Shown piece by piece: positions 1 to 8,032 of a stretch of DNA of 61,132 bases; positions within the stretch are counted from its first letter, which is position 1, and every line of letters starts with the position of its first letter. Below the pieces are notes generated by a model that was not told the origin of the DNA, ran no database searches, and was given only the letters and a program-made list of their open reading frames with translations. Source of the stretch: Draconibacterium aestuarii (GTDB taxonomy: Bacteria > Bacteroidota > Bacteroidia > Bacteroidales > Prolixibacteraceae); assembly GCA_026671195.1 (NCBI GenBank), contig JAPOHD010000061.1, positions 1-61,132 of the forward strand. The letters run 5' to 3'. The translations under genes were made by a program, and so were the position numbers.

Positions 1-2
1 AA

Positions 3-62
3 TATCTTGAACATCACCGGGAGAAACCCAATACTGAAAAGGGGAATTGGATATTTGAGTAA
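3..62 (+). CDS. Possible C-terminal end of a gene entering from the left edge
   Basis: Frame 3 is open from the window edge to a TAA at 60-62. It gives 19 hydrophilic residues (YLEHHREKPNTEKGNWIFE) that look like an ordinary soluble C-terminus, whereas frame 2 stops at once and frame 1 reads less protein-like. A 9-bp inverted repeat follows at 97-117, where two converging genes would need a terminator. Too short to name a family, and a chance open frame is possible. Confidence 0.35.
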   Translation, partial: YLEHHREKPNTEKGNWIFE

Positions 63-96
63 AATAGAAAAATTTCATTTTGCTTGTCTTTTGAAC

Positions 97-117
97 CTAT
101 GGATTTCCAATCCATAG
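97..117. terminator. Perfect 9-bp inverted repeat between convergent ends
   Basis: CTATGGATT, a 3-base loop, then AATCCATAG. It lies between the possible plus-strand gene end at 62 and the minus-strand gene end at 122. No clear T-run follows on either strand, so calling it a bidirectional terminator is an inference. Confidence 0.4.
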
Positions 118-121
118 TTGT

Positions 122-553
122 TTAGTTAATTTCTTTTCTACAAATTTCGTTGGTTGAAGATGAAATCAGGCCGGAATATTCTTGCTGTAATTCCTTTACT
201 TTTTCTTCAGATCCAAGTTGTTCTATTAAAGCTTTTCTCCATTTAATGTTCCGTTCGCTACGGCGCCATTCCATATCGGACGGACCATCTTCCATTTTCC
301 AAATCAACATTAAATCATATTTGCCGGTTTCGAACCAAAATTTCTCAGGTCCGGGAGTTCCTGCTTCGGCACCCGCAGCTTCGTATATTTTAATGATCTC
401 TTTTGCACGCCACACTTGTCCGGGTTTAAAATCAACTTTAACAACATTGTGCCAAGTAACATTTTCATGCTTTACAGGCTTCATATCGTCTTGTGCCATT
501 GCAATTGTTGCTACTAATAATAAGACTGTGGTTACTGCCAATAATTTTTTCAT
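122..553 (-). CDS. Secreted small protein, unknown function (ABM-like fold?)
   Basis: This 143-residue protein starts with a typical Sec signal peptide (residues 1-20, ending ATIAMA-QDD), so the mature part is probably periplasmic. The rest is charged and carries a stretch (VVKVDFKPGQVWRAKEI) followed about 25 residues later by a KYDLMLIWKME strand. This alternation is seen in dimeric alpha/beta-barrel (ABM/NIPSNAP-like) domains, but no catalytic motif is visible. It lies 20 bp downstream of an NTF2-like gene and close to another secreted protein of similar design (981-1769), so the three probably share a transcript. The family assignment is only suggestive. Confidence 0.7.
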   Translation of the reverse strand: MKKLLAVTTVLLLVATIAMAQDDMKPVKHENVTWHNVVKVDFKPGQVWRAKEIIKIYEAAGAEAGTPGPEKFWFETGKYDLMLIWKMEDGPSDMEWRRSERNIKWRKALIEQLGSEEKVKELQQEYSGLISSSTNEICRKEIN

Positions 554-573
554 ACTATTTTGTTTTAAAAGAT

Positions 574-963
574 TTATGGATTTATGATTGCTGCTGTATC
601 AACTGCCTGAAAAAAGGAAGCCGTTTTGCCGTCTCTGAAAGTCCAGGTGTGTGTGGCATTCGCTTTAAATTTTTTTCCCGTAGGTCGATACACTCCTGTG
701 TAGTGCCCCACCATAACTATTTTGTCACCGGCGTCAACAAAATCATTTATTTCAATATTAAAGTCGTCGTAATATTCCGGCAGATGAGAAAAAATATTTT
801 CTACTATGGATTGAGGACCAACGAATTTCCCATTGCCTTCTACAAATGGAAATCCAACACATTGCTCCCAAACAATGTCATCGTTCCACATTTTAATAAC
901 TTCTTCCAGATTACCCTCTGCAAAAAACTGATATCCCTTTTTTAACGTTTCCAAATTACTCAT
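574..963 (-). CDS. SnoaL/NTF2-like domain protein
   Basis: 129 residues with no signal peptide, and the size and pattern of a single SnoaL-like (NTF2 superfamily) cone fold. An N-terminal helix (LETLKKGYQFFAEGNLEEVI) is followed by MWNDDIVWE, a GPQSIVENIF helix, and closing strands DKIVMVGHYTGVYRPTGK and THTWTFRDGK. Such proteins bind or isomerise small hydrophobic molecules, but the substrate cannot be told from sequence. It is cytoplasmic, unlike the secreted neighbours on both sides, and lies 17 bp from the end of the upstream gene (981-1769). Confidence 0.8.
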   Translation of the reverse strand: MSNLETLKKGYQFFAEGNLEEVIKMWNDDIVWEQCVGFPFVEGNGKFVGPQSIVENIFSHLPEYYDDFNIEINDFVDAGDKIVMVGHYTGVYRPTGKKFKANATHTWTFRDGKTASFFQAVDTAAIINP

Positions 964-980
964 ACTACAATTTCTTAGTT

Positions 981-1769
981 TTAACGAACCATCATTACAA
1001 GCCTTCCTATTTTAACTTCTTTCCATTCGCGTGTTTTTAAACCTTCCTGAACTGCAAGTTTAGTTTTTGTATCCATTTTTCCACCCCAGTTTTCCATTGA
1101 GGTAGCCAATTGTCCAAGGTTTTCGTACATGCTGTATGTAATGTGTGTGCCATATGCTTCGCTTCCGGTTGGCAGAATGATGTGAATCAACCCCCAGTTC
1201 CCTTTTTCTCCCTTATTTACCATTTCCTGGTGCCAGGGTTTAAATATTTCATCTTCCATTTTTGGATAACTACTTTCCACTTGTTTCATAATATCCATGG
1301 CTACTATAGTACCAACCTTCATTTCAAAATCACCATCAGTTGTGTTAATTTCTTTGCAATAAACCCGATGCGTTAAATCTCTTGACTGAACGGTTTTTTC
1401 CATCATGGCATCTATCTCCGCTTCAGTTTTATCGGGATACGCCTGTTTTAGATATTCGCCAAATTTGCCATTAGGAATGCCTTGTAGCATTGCCTCCAAA
1501 CTTGAAAACATGGTGGTAGTAACAAACTGAGAACCTTGTTTTACTCCTCCCGGAGTAAGTTGCCATAAATCCCAGCCCAAAATATTGTTGTCGGCTACTC
1601 TTTGTTTGTGAATTTCAGACCAGAAGGATTCAACTTCCCAATAGTCTGATTCGTTATGGTCATCAACTTGCATAAACTCAAATAGCAGATATAAAGGCTG
1701 ATCTGCCTCTTGTGAAAAACTAGCGGTTGAGACAATAATTAAAATCGAAAGTGCTAAAATTTTCTTCAT
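981..1769 (-). CDS. Secreted protein with two tandem alpha/beta units, unknown function
   Basis: 262 residues with a clear Sec signal peptide (1-19, ending ASFS-QEA). The mature protein seems to contain two related halves. Residues about 25-110 run from an LLFEFMQV strand through a long helix to a QFVTTTMFSSLEAML segment. Residues about 150-240 run from VGTIVAMDIMKQV through a helix to YGTHITYSMYENLGQL. Each half has the strand-helix-strand-strand-helix order of a dimeric alpha/beta-barrel monomer, so this may be an internal duplication. No active-site residues are evident. It is the first gene of a probable three-gene unit (981, 574, 122). Confidence 0.7.
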   Translation of the reverse strand: MKKILALSILIIVSTASFSQEADQPLYLLFEFMQVDDHNESDYWEVESFWSEIHKQRVADNNILGWDLWQLTPGGVKQGSQFVTTTMFSSLEAMLQGIPNGKFGEYLKQAYPDKTEAEIDAMMEKTVQSRDLTHRVYCKEINTTDGDFEMKVGTIVAMDIMKQVESSYPKMEDEIFKPWHQEMVNKGEKGNWGLIHIILPTGSEAYGTHITYSMYENLGQLATSMENWGGKMDTKTKLAVQEGLKTREWKEVKIGRLVMMVR

Positions 1770-1822
1770 AACGTAAGTTTTAATTAACAGGTATAAATAC
1801 CCATAGTTGTTTTTATTAAATA

Positions 1823-2374
1823 TCAGTAGTTCTTATAGTTTAAATTAGAATAGTAGTCAGGGTAGATTATATTATGTCGCGTAAAATTATGTGTAAACAC
1901 TTGTTTTCTTTTTATATGGTATTTATGCGAAAAATTATGTTCGAGTAGGTTTAACTGAGTATGGTTGTTGTAGTATGAATAGTTGTTGACTGCAAAAATC
2001 AATTCGTTTTTAGAAACATGTTCGCTTGCAATAGCTTTTTTTAGTGCATAAGATCCTCCCTTAAAAATCAACTTTATAGTAGGCGATTCGCCTTCAGTAA
2101 CTTTTTGCGTTATTCTTTCAAAACCTTGTCCCAAAAGAATAAGTTTATCGTTTTTATGGCATGTAATACTAAAAGTGCCATCGGCATTTGAGGATGTCAC
2201 TTGTTTTGTTTTTTTTGAAGTAATTTGAATATTTTCTAATGCAAGATTTTTAAAACAATGTATTTTGCCACAAACGATATAGTTTTGAGCATAACTTTTA
2301 CCACCTGAGACAGATAAGAAACATAAAATAGAAACGAGTAGGAGGGCGGGCTGAATGTGAACTTTTGCTGTCAT
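1823..2374 (-). CDS. Secreted protein with carboxypeptidase-like regulatory domain
   Basis: 183 residues with an N-terminal hydrophobic signal (about 12-29). Residues 32-105 match the pattern of the CarboxypepD_reg-like beta-sandwich common in Bacteroidota surface proteins: a YIVCGKIHCFKNLALENIQI strand pair, SSNADGTFSI, then a hydrophobic LILLGQGFERI strand. The last 75 residues are rich in Asn, Tyr and His and resemble nothing I recognise. It starts 5 bp after the small membrane protein at 2380-2631, so the two are probably co-transcribed. Confidence 0.7.
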   Translation of the reverse strand: MTAKVHIQPALLLVSILCFLSVSGGKSYAQNYIVCGKIHCFKNLALENIQITSKKTKQVTSSNADGTFSITCHKNDKLILLGQGFERITQKVTEGESPTIKLIFKGGSYALKKAIASEHVSKNELIFAVNNYSYYNNHTQLNLLEHNFSHKYHIKRKQVFTHNFTRHNIIYPDYYSNLNYKNY

Positions 2375-2379
2375 CTTAG

Positions 2380-2631
2380 TTAAACTTTTTCAGTAAATTC
2401 AACTGAAATATTTTGTTTCTCATACACATTAGAATAACCTGTAAAACGGGTGTAATAGAGAACTATAAAACAAATGGAGTAATACACAATAACAGCCAGG
2501 AAAAAGAAACCGAACAAAAGTATAAGGGCCAATAGGAAGTTCTCAGTTAGCAAACTACTATATTCATCGAAGGTTATTGCAGGAAATTCAATTTCCGATG
2601 CCCAAAAGGTGAAAAAGTAAATGTTTTTCAT
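2380..2631 (-). CDS. Small membrane protein, unknown
   Basis: 83 residues with one strong membrane segment of about 30 residues (NFLLALILLFGFFFLAVIVY and onward, about 30-60) and a short polar C-terminus ending SVEFTEKV. The coding stretch is tightly coupled to the next gene (5 bp). No family recognised. A holin-like or anchoring role cannot be told from sequence. Confidence 0.55.
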   Translation of the reverse strand: MKNIYFFTFWASEIEFPAITFDEYSSLLTENFLLALILLFGFFFLAVIVYYSICFIVLYYTRFTGYSNVYEKQNISVEFTEKV

Positions 2632-3200
2632 GTGGGTGAGTTAAAGTTTATAGTTCAAGTTACGATGAAATAATATATAAATACAAATAACTCTGAATAT
2701 ATTTTACTCTGATTTAAAGTGATTTACATAAATATTACTGTATTTATTGAAGTATTAATTTTTGAAAATATTGTAATAGTAGGTGTCCATAAATAATACT
2801 TTCTTTATTTTTTAAGGAGTTGGAAAGACTAGTTTTATGTGTACAAGTGCCGGAAATTACAAATTACAACGAATTTGAATGATAGGAGGAGTAGGTCAAT
2901 TAACATAAATATATTTTGAACGAAAATATTAATTGTTCGAATTTTGCTTTGTAACTCAAATTTAGATCATTAATTGTTTATAGTGAAGCGACTATTAGCG
3001 AATCTCTTTTAATACAATCTGATTGGTACTATTAATCTTTTTGCTGGTACAGGCGATATAATAATTGTAAATATAGATTTAGTAGGTTAGAATGAAACCA
3101 AAAGCATTAGAATCATGTAAAAATGAACTACAATATCTCTATTGGATTTAGGACAAATCGATATGTAGTTGATTCATTTTAACCTTAAAAAATAGTAGTT
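2632..3200. other. Gene-free AT-rich divergent intergenic region
   Basis: Very AT-rich DNA between a minus-strand pair and the plus-strand YbaK gene. I see no open frame with protein-like composition, no tRNA and no strong hairpin. It must contain promoters for both directions, but no site matches both the TTTG and TAnnTTTG boxes well enough to name. Confidence 0.5.
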
Positions 3201-3710
3201 ATGCCAGTAGAAAAACTTAAAACATTTCTCGACGAGAACAAGGTAAAGTATGTAACTATTAAACATTCAAGTGCCTATACGTCTCAGGAAATAGCAGCAA
3301 AAGCACACATCTCAGGAAAAGAATTTGCGAAAACAGTAATTGTTAAAATTGATGGCAGGTTAGCAATGGCAGTATTGCCAGCTTCGTACCAGGTTGATTT
3401 TAAAATGCTGGAGGAGATTTTTGGAACAACAAAAGTTGCGTTGGCAACTGAAGCTGAATTTAACCGGTTCTTTCCCGACTGTGAAGTTGGGGCAATGCCA
3501 CCTTTTGGAAATTTATACGACATGGAAGTGTTTGTGGCCGAGTCGCTGGCCGAAGATGAGGACATTGCTTTTAATGCAGGGAACCATACCGAAATGATAC
3601 AATTGAAGTATAAAGATTTTGAACGGTTGGTAGAACCGAGGGTTTTCAAATTTTCGTGGAAAACGGTTTCGTTTCCCGGCGATCCGAGCGAACGATGGGC
3701 CGTAAATTAA
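3201..3710 (+). CDS. YbaK/EbsC-type aminoacyl-tRNA deacylase
   Basis: 169 residues forming one YbaK/ProX editing domain. It has the leading [13 protein letters not shown] strand-helix, then [24 protein letters not shown], and the GAMPPFGN loop at about residue 97, all typical of the family. YbaK-like enzymes hydrolyse mischarged aminoacyl-tRNA (Cys- or Ala-tRNAPro in known members) in trans; the exact substrate is not shown here. It is a stand-alone cytoplasmic protein with its own promoter region, convergent with the alcohol dehydrogenase that ends 13 bp downstream. Confidence 0.9.
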   Translation: MPVEKLKTFLDENKVKYVTIKHSSAYTSQEIAAKAHISGKEFAKTVIVKIDGRLAMAVLPASYQVDFKMLEEIFGTTKVALATEAEFNRFFPDCEVGAMPPFGNLYDMEVFVAESLAEDEDIAFNAGNHTEMIQLKYKDFERLVEPRVFKFSWKTVSFPGDPSERWAVN

Positions 3711-3723
3711 TGTATCTTCCCGG

Positions 3724-4743
3724 TTAGAAGACCAGAACTTTAGCCCCCTTAATTTTCCATTTTTTAATGTCCATAATGGCCTTGTTGGCTTTTTTGAAGG
3801 AATAGCATTGAATTTCGGGTTTGAATTTCATTTGTTCCGCAATGCTGATAAAATTTGTTACATCAGCGCAGGTTACATTGGCTACACTCTTTATTTCTTT
3901 TTCCATCCAGAGATGTTTCGGATAATCAATATTTAAGAGGTATTCCGTATCGATACTTTCTTTACGAATGGCATTGATTACCAGCCTGCCACCCGGTTTT
4001 AAGAATTCAAGTGCATGAACAATAGGTTTCCAAGCTGGCGTGGTATCAATAATGCAATCAAACAAAGAAGGAGGTTTGTCAGTTGTGTCGCCTGCCCATT
4101 TCGCGCCAAGTCCCATTGCAAAATCTCTTTCCTTTTTATTTCGGGCAAATACAAAAGTTTCTGATTTTGGATACTGGAATTGAACTAGTTTCAGTACCAG
4201 GTGAGCAGATGCTCCAAAACCGGTTAATCCAATTTTATGGCCATTTTTTAGATTACACAATGAGACCGACCGGTATCCGATTGCGCCGGCACAAAGCAAG
4301 GGGGCAGCTTCTACATCTGAGAAAAATTCAGGAATTGGGTAGGCAAACTTCTCCGGAACGACCATAAATTCAGCATAGCCACCATTCTTGTCGCGGCCAG
4401 TGGCAATAAAATCATTACATAAATTTTCTCTTCCGGATAAACAATACTCGCACTTTCCACAGGTGGAAAAGATCCATGCTACACCAACTCTGGTACCTGT
4501 GTTAATATGTATGCCCTTCGATTCGATTACCTCTCCAACAACCTGGTGCCCCGGAACTATCGGAAATGTAGGGGGAGGAGTACGACCTTCGATTTCATCT
4601 ATTTCGGTATGACAAACACCACAGGCCTTTACTTTTAGTAATAATTCACCTTCTTTTGGCGTAGGTTTTGGAAGATCAATCAATTTGAGCGGTTGGTTTT
4701 CAATAGTTAAATCTGAAATCTTATCAATTACCCAGGCCTTCAT
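3724..4743 (-). CDS. Zinc-dependent medium-chain alcohol dehydrogenase
   Basis: 339 residues of the medium-chain dehydrogenase/reductase family. The catalytic zinc ligands appear as Cys44 in CGVCHTE and His66 in PGHQ. The structural zinc set is complete (Cys95, Cys98, Cys101, Cys109). The dinucleotide-binding turn reads GLTGFGASAHL, so the usual GxGxxG is altered to GxGxxA, as in the YogA/AdhA branch. It probably oxidises or reduces short alcohols or aldehydes with NAD(P) in the cytoplasm. A divergent promoter region separates it from the small gene at 4829. Confidence 0.9.
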   Translation of the reverse strand: MKAWVIDKISDLTIENQPLKLIDLPKPTPKEGELLLKVKACGVCHTEIDEIEGRTPPPTFPIVPGHQVVGEVIESKGIHINTGTRVGVAWIFSTCGKCEYCLSGRENLCNDFIATGRDKNGGYAEFMVVPEKFAYPIPEFFSDVEAAPLLCAGAIGYRSVSLCNLKNGHKIGLTGFGASAHLVLKLVQFQYPKSETFVFARNKKERDFAMGLGAKWAGDTTDKPPSLFDCIIDTTPAWKPIVHALEFLKPGGRLVINAIRKESIDTEYLLNIDYPKHLWMEKEIKSVANVTCADVTNFISIAEQMKFKPEIQCYSFKKANKAIMDIKKWKIKGAKVLVF

Positions 4744-4828
4744 CGCATTAAAATTACTACATGTTAAAATAAAAACATAACGAATCTATCAAATCTGTTT
4801 TACGTTATAAAGTAGTAAAGTTTGTAAA

Positions 4829-5092
4829 ATGAGTGATTTAATTCAAATAAAAGTTGAGTGTCATTCCGGGCACAGAGCAGATGAATACCCAAAATATTTT
4901 TACTGGGATGAAATTCGGTTTGAGATCATTGAGATTATCGATCGCTGGTACCAGGGATATCAAAATCCGGAAATTGCGTCAGCCAAATATTTTAAGGTCA
5001 AAACAGGCGATAACAGAATCTACATCTTACAACATTTGGAATATTCGGATAAATGGTTTTTGCTTATTCATGGGGAAAGTTTGAATTTGTAG
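4829..5092 (+). CDS. Small cytoplasmic protein, unknown
   Basis: 87 residues without signal or membrane segment. It is aromatic-rich, with RADEYPKYFYWDEIRFEIIE and WYQG near the middle and IYILQHLEYSDKWFLLIHG near the end, a compact all-beta pattern. Similar short proteins with a WxxF-type beta fold are seen in many bacteria without a known role. It reads as a real gene because of its start position in the divergent promoter region and its protein-like composition. Confidence 0.65.
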   Translation: MSDLIQIKVECHSGHRADEYPKYFYWDEIRFEIIEIIDRWYQGYQNPEIASAKYFKVKTGDNRIYILQHLEYSDKWFLLIHGESLNL

Positions 5093-5117
5093 AAAATTAG
5101 TTTTCCAGTGAATAATT

Positions 5118-5133
5118 ACAATTCCTTGACAAT
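5118..5133 (+). promoter_or_regulatory. Putative response-regulator site: ACAAT direct repeat
   Basis: ACAAT occurs at 5118-5122 and 5129-5133, spaced 11 bp, about one helical turn, 65-80 bp before the kinase gene. The same pentamer in the same phase occurs before the gene downstream of the regulator (7952-7977). OmpR-family regulators bind such direct repeats, so autoregulation is inferred. Confidence 0.35.
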
Positions 5134-5197
5134 TGATTAAACTATAATTTGTACTATTCGTATTGCCAAATAATCGGTTAAGGTTAAACACAACGAT

Positions 5198-7240
5198 ATG
5201 AAGTTGTTTAGTACCGTATTTCGACAGAAGAGAGGAGTTATTCTGTTCGTAGCTGCTTTTTTACTACCACTTATATTTGTGGTTCTGGCTGGAATAGATA
5301 CTTTTTCGAAGCGTCAGAAAACAACCCGCAACCTACTCGAATCAAATTTGTGGTTATCAGGGCGATCGGCCCTTGAACAACTGGAACAGGAATTCAGTGA
5401 TCTTGAAAAAAATTGGTTGAATGTATCTCATTTTAAGGTTTTACTAAAAGAGGAAAGAACTACGCCGATACACTCAAATCCGTATTTTTTCCTGATAGAT
5501 ACAATGTACCGGATTCATTACCCGGTAGTTGCCAATAATGTTGAAAATGACTTTCAAATAGTCGTACAAAACAGGAAGTCCGGATACAAAGAAGCAATGG
5601 AAATGGCGAAATTGTCAGAATTAGGTTCGGCAACCTCTTCCCGGGCAATTGAAAATTATCAGAAGAGTTTGGAACTGGCTCAAACAAAACAACAGGAAGC
5701 TCTTGCCGTTGAAGGGCTGGCGCGTACCAATTTTAGAAATAAAAATTATAAAAAAGCCATTCAGTTTTACCGATTACTTTATACGAAATACAGCCAAACA
5801 GTAAATCTGGCGAGACATCCTTACGGATTAACTGCTCCACTACAATTACAAAGTATTGGATATCATATGGGAAAGGAAATTTTTGGATCAGATTCGTTGC
5901 TTGCTGTTTACCATTTGATGCAAGACAGGCATTGGTTGATCACTCCCCCGTGCTACTTCTTTTTTAAGGAAGAATATGAATTTGCTTTAGGAATTGAAAG
6001 CAGCGCGGAAGAATCGGAATTTGAAAAAGTATTGAAATGCAATCAGTTTGTTGGCAAAACCATTATACCTATTCTAAAGGAAAAAATGAAATATACGGAG
6101 TTCAATAAAAACACAGAAATTAGAAGAACTTATTTGGAAAACGATGATACACAATACATAATCAGTTTCAAAAAATTGTATATTCCTGAATTGAACGAGA
6201 CTGTTTCAGCAGGGTTATATTGGAATCTGGATTCGTTAAAAACAAGAATTCTTCCGATTATGATTGCAATGCTGGAAGAAAAAACCAATCTTCAATTCCA
6301 ATTGGAAGACAATAATGATACTCATTTTTTCACACAGACTTCCGTTAATATTCCCAACGAGTCACTTAAATTGTCTTTCAATAAAATTCCATTTCCATGG
6401 TCGATGGTAGCCATACAGCCCGGATATCAAAAGCTGGAATCGGATGCAAAAAGAGAAGTGATAATTTATGGCTTTCTCATAGCAATTATTATTGCATTGA
6501 TGTTATTTGCCGTTTTTGCTCTTCTTAGGGATATTACCCGTGAGACCAATTCAATGATCCTTCAGACCGAGTTTGTTCATAATGTTTCTCACGAACTGAA
6601 AACCCCGCTGAGTTTGATCCGTTTATATGGTGAAACTCTATTGCTGAAAGATCACCTCCCAGAGGTTGAGCGCAAAGATGGCCTTGAGATTATTACCAAA
6701 GAGAGCGAACGCCTTTCCTACATGATCAATAATATTCTCGATTTTTCAAAAATCGACATGGGGCGAAAAGAATTTGACATGAAACCTGAAGATTTGTCGG
6801 AAGTGGTTATAAATACACTCGATTCGTATCGGTACCATCTTTTAAAAAAAGGATTTAAAATCGATGAATATATTGAGCCCGATCTTCCCCAGGTGGTGTT
6901 CGACAAGAATGCAGTAGAAGGGATTCTGGTTAATCTTTTTAGCAATGCAATAAAATTTTCAAGCGACAACAAGGAAATCAATATCAGGCTTTGGAAAAAT
7001 CCGAAAGGCATTCATCTGGAAGTGTCGGATAAAGGGATCGGGATTCCAGCTAATGAGCTCAAACATATATTTGACCGCTTTTACCGCGTTAAGAGCAATG
7101 CCGGTTTTGAGGCCAGAGGAAGCGGTCTGGGATTAACGCTGGTTAAGCATGTTCTTGACGCCCATAAGTGGCAGATTAGTGTAAAAAGTGCCCCCGGAAA
7201 GGGTAGTACGTTTTCCTTATTCATTCCGCTAAAACATTAA
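5198..7240 (+). CDS. Membrane sensor histidine kinase
   Basis: 680 residues. A first membrane helix (about 14-34) and a second (about 421-445) enclose an unusually large extracytoplasmic sensor of nearly 390 residues with TPR-like helices around 145-200 (for example NFRNKNYKKAIQFYRLLY). The cytoplasmic part has HisKA with the phospho-acceptor in VSHELKTPLSLIRLYGE (His465), then an HATPase_c domain with the N box (NLFSNAIKFS), G1 box (DKGIGIP), F box (FDRFYRV) and G2 box (GSGLGLTLVKH). All catalytic boxes are intact. The partner regulator starts 12 bp downstream. The ligand is unknown. Confidence 0.93.
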   Translation: MKLFSTVFRQKRGVILFVAAFLLPLIFVVLAGIDTFSKRQKTTRNLLESNLWLSGRSALEQLEQEFSDLEKNWLNVSHFKVLLKEERTTPIHSNPYFFLIDTMYRIHYPVVANNVENDFQIVVQNRKSGYKEAMEMAKLSELGSATSSRAIENYQKSLELAQTKQQEALAVEGLARTNFRNKNYKKAIQFYRLLYTKYSQTVNLARHPYGLTAPLQLQSIGYHMGKEIFGSDSLLAVYHLMQDRHWLITPPCYFFFKEEYEFALGIESSAEESEFEKVLKCNQFVGKTIIPILKEKMKYTEFNKNTEIRRTYLENDDTQYIISFKKLYIPELNETVSAGLYWNLDSLKTRILPIMIAMLEEKTNLQFQLEDNNDTHFFTQTSVNIPNESLKLSFNKIPFPWSMVAIQPGYQKLESDAKREVIIYGFLIAIIIALMLFAVFALLRDITRETNSMILQTEFVHNVSHELKTPLSLIRLYGETLLLKDHLPEVERKDGLEIITKESERLSYMINNILDFSKIDMGRKEFDMKPEDLSEVVINTLDSYRYHLLKKGFKIDEYIEPDLPQVVFDKNAVEGILVNLFSNAIKFSSDNKEINIRLWKNPKGIHLEVSDKGIGIPANELKHIFDRFYRVKSNAGFEARGSGLGLTLVKHVLDAHKWQISVKSAPGKGSTFSLFIPLKH

Positions 7241-7252
7241 AAATGATGCAAA

Positions 7253-7942
7253 ATGGAGGAAAAAATTTTGATAATCGAGGACGAGGAAGATCTGGTAAAA
7301 GGATTAAAGATAAACTTACTGGACGAAGGATATGAGGTGGATTTTGCTCTCGACGGTAAGTCAGGGCTCGAAAAGGCTTTAAACGAAAAGTACGACCTGA
7401 TTTTGCTTGATATTATGCTGCCCGGGATTAACGGCCTTGAAATTTGCAAACAACTTCGCAGGAATGATTTGAACATGCCAATATTAATGTTGACAGCAAA
7501 AGGAGAAGAAATTGACAAGGTGGTTGGACTTGAAATGGGAGCCGATGACTATATTTCAAAACCCTTTGGTTTACGCGAACTTCTGGCTCGAATCAAAGCG
7601 CATTTACGCCGCGAAAACAGAGGGAATGAAACCACTCAGGGAATTGTTCAGCTGGAATCGGTTAAAATAGATTTCGATCATTACAAAATCGAAAAGAATT
7701 CGAATGAGATTGAACTGACATCGATGGAAGTGGATGTGCTTCGATACCTGATCAATCAGAATGGCAGGGTGGTGTCGCGCAATGATTTGCTTGACAAAAT
7801 CTGGGGCTACGAAAAGTTTCCGACTACACGAACCATCGACAACCACATCCTAAAACTCAGAAAAAAAATAGAGGACGATCCCAATCATCCAAAGCACATC
7901 CTTACTGTTTACGGTGGCGGATATCGTTTCATTATGGACTGA
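7253..7942 (+). CDS. OmpR/PhoB-family response regulator
   Basis: 229 residues. The receiver (1-120) has the acidic pair in IIEDEED, phospho-acceptor Asp53 in LLDIMLPG, Thr81 in LTAKG and Lys103 in SKPFG, so it is a complete phosphorelay receiver. The C-terminal winged helix (about 130-227) has the expected ELTSMEVDVLRYLI, RDNLL-like NDLLDKIWG, TIDNHILKLRKK recognition helix and YGGGYRF wing. It is co-transcribed with the kinase at 5198. The most likely target is the next gene (8033), since direct ACAAT repeats lie between them. Confidence 0.95.
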   Translation: MEEKILIIEDEEDLVKGLKINLLDEGYEVDFALDGKSGLEKALNEKYDLILLDIMLPGINGLEICKQLRRNDLNMPILMLTAKGEEIDKVVGLEMGADDYISKPFGLRELLARIKAHLRRENRGNETTQGIVQLESVKIDFDHYKIEKNSNEIELTSMEVDVLRYLINQNGRVVSRNDLLDKIWGYEKFPTTRTIDNHILKLRKKIEDDPNHPKHILTVYGGGYRFIMD

Positions 7943-7951
7943 ATAGAATTG

Positions 7952-7977
7952 ACAATCATTTACAAATGGGTGACAAT
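7952..7977 (+). promoter_or_regulatory. Three phased ACAAT/ACAAA repeats upstream of the TPR/propeller gene
   Basis: ACAAT at 7952, ACAAA at 7962 and ACAAT at 7973, that is 10 and 11 bp apart on one face of the helix. The outer copies share the longer core TGACAAT, spaced 21 bp. This is the geometry of OmpR/PhoB-type operators. The link to the adjacent regulator is inferred. Confidence 0.4.
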
Positions 7978-8017
7978 TTAGAGATACTGAATACGGAACT
8001 TTGCTTTATATATATTG

Positions 8018-8024
8018 AAAGGAG
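8018..8024 (+). promoter_or_regulatory. Shine-Dalgarno sequence deciding the start at 8033
   Basis: AAAGGAG lies 8 bases before ATG 8033. It is an unusually good ribosome site for this genome and argues against the in-frame TTG at 8015 as the start. Confidence 0.7.
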
Positions 8025-8032
8025 TATTAACC

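Noticed and set aside
493..945. 150-residue open frame on the plus strand
   Set aside because: Antisense to the NTF2-like gene and a secreted-protein gene, with unlikely composition rich in Cys and Phe.
5126..5150. TTGACA and TATAAT as a sigma-70 type promoter before the kinase
   Set aside because: The spacing is only 11 bp, far from 17, and Bacteroidota use TTTG/TAnnTTTG boxes.
8015..8032. TTG start at 8015 for the propeller gene
   Set aside because: The AAAGGAG ribosome site at 8018-8024 would lie inside the coding region; it is well placed for ATG 8033, which also gives a clean signal peptide.
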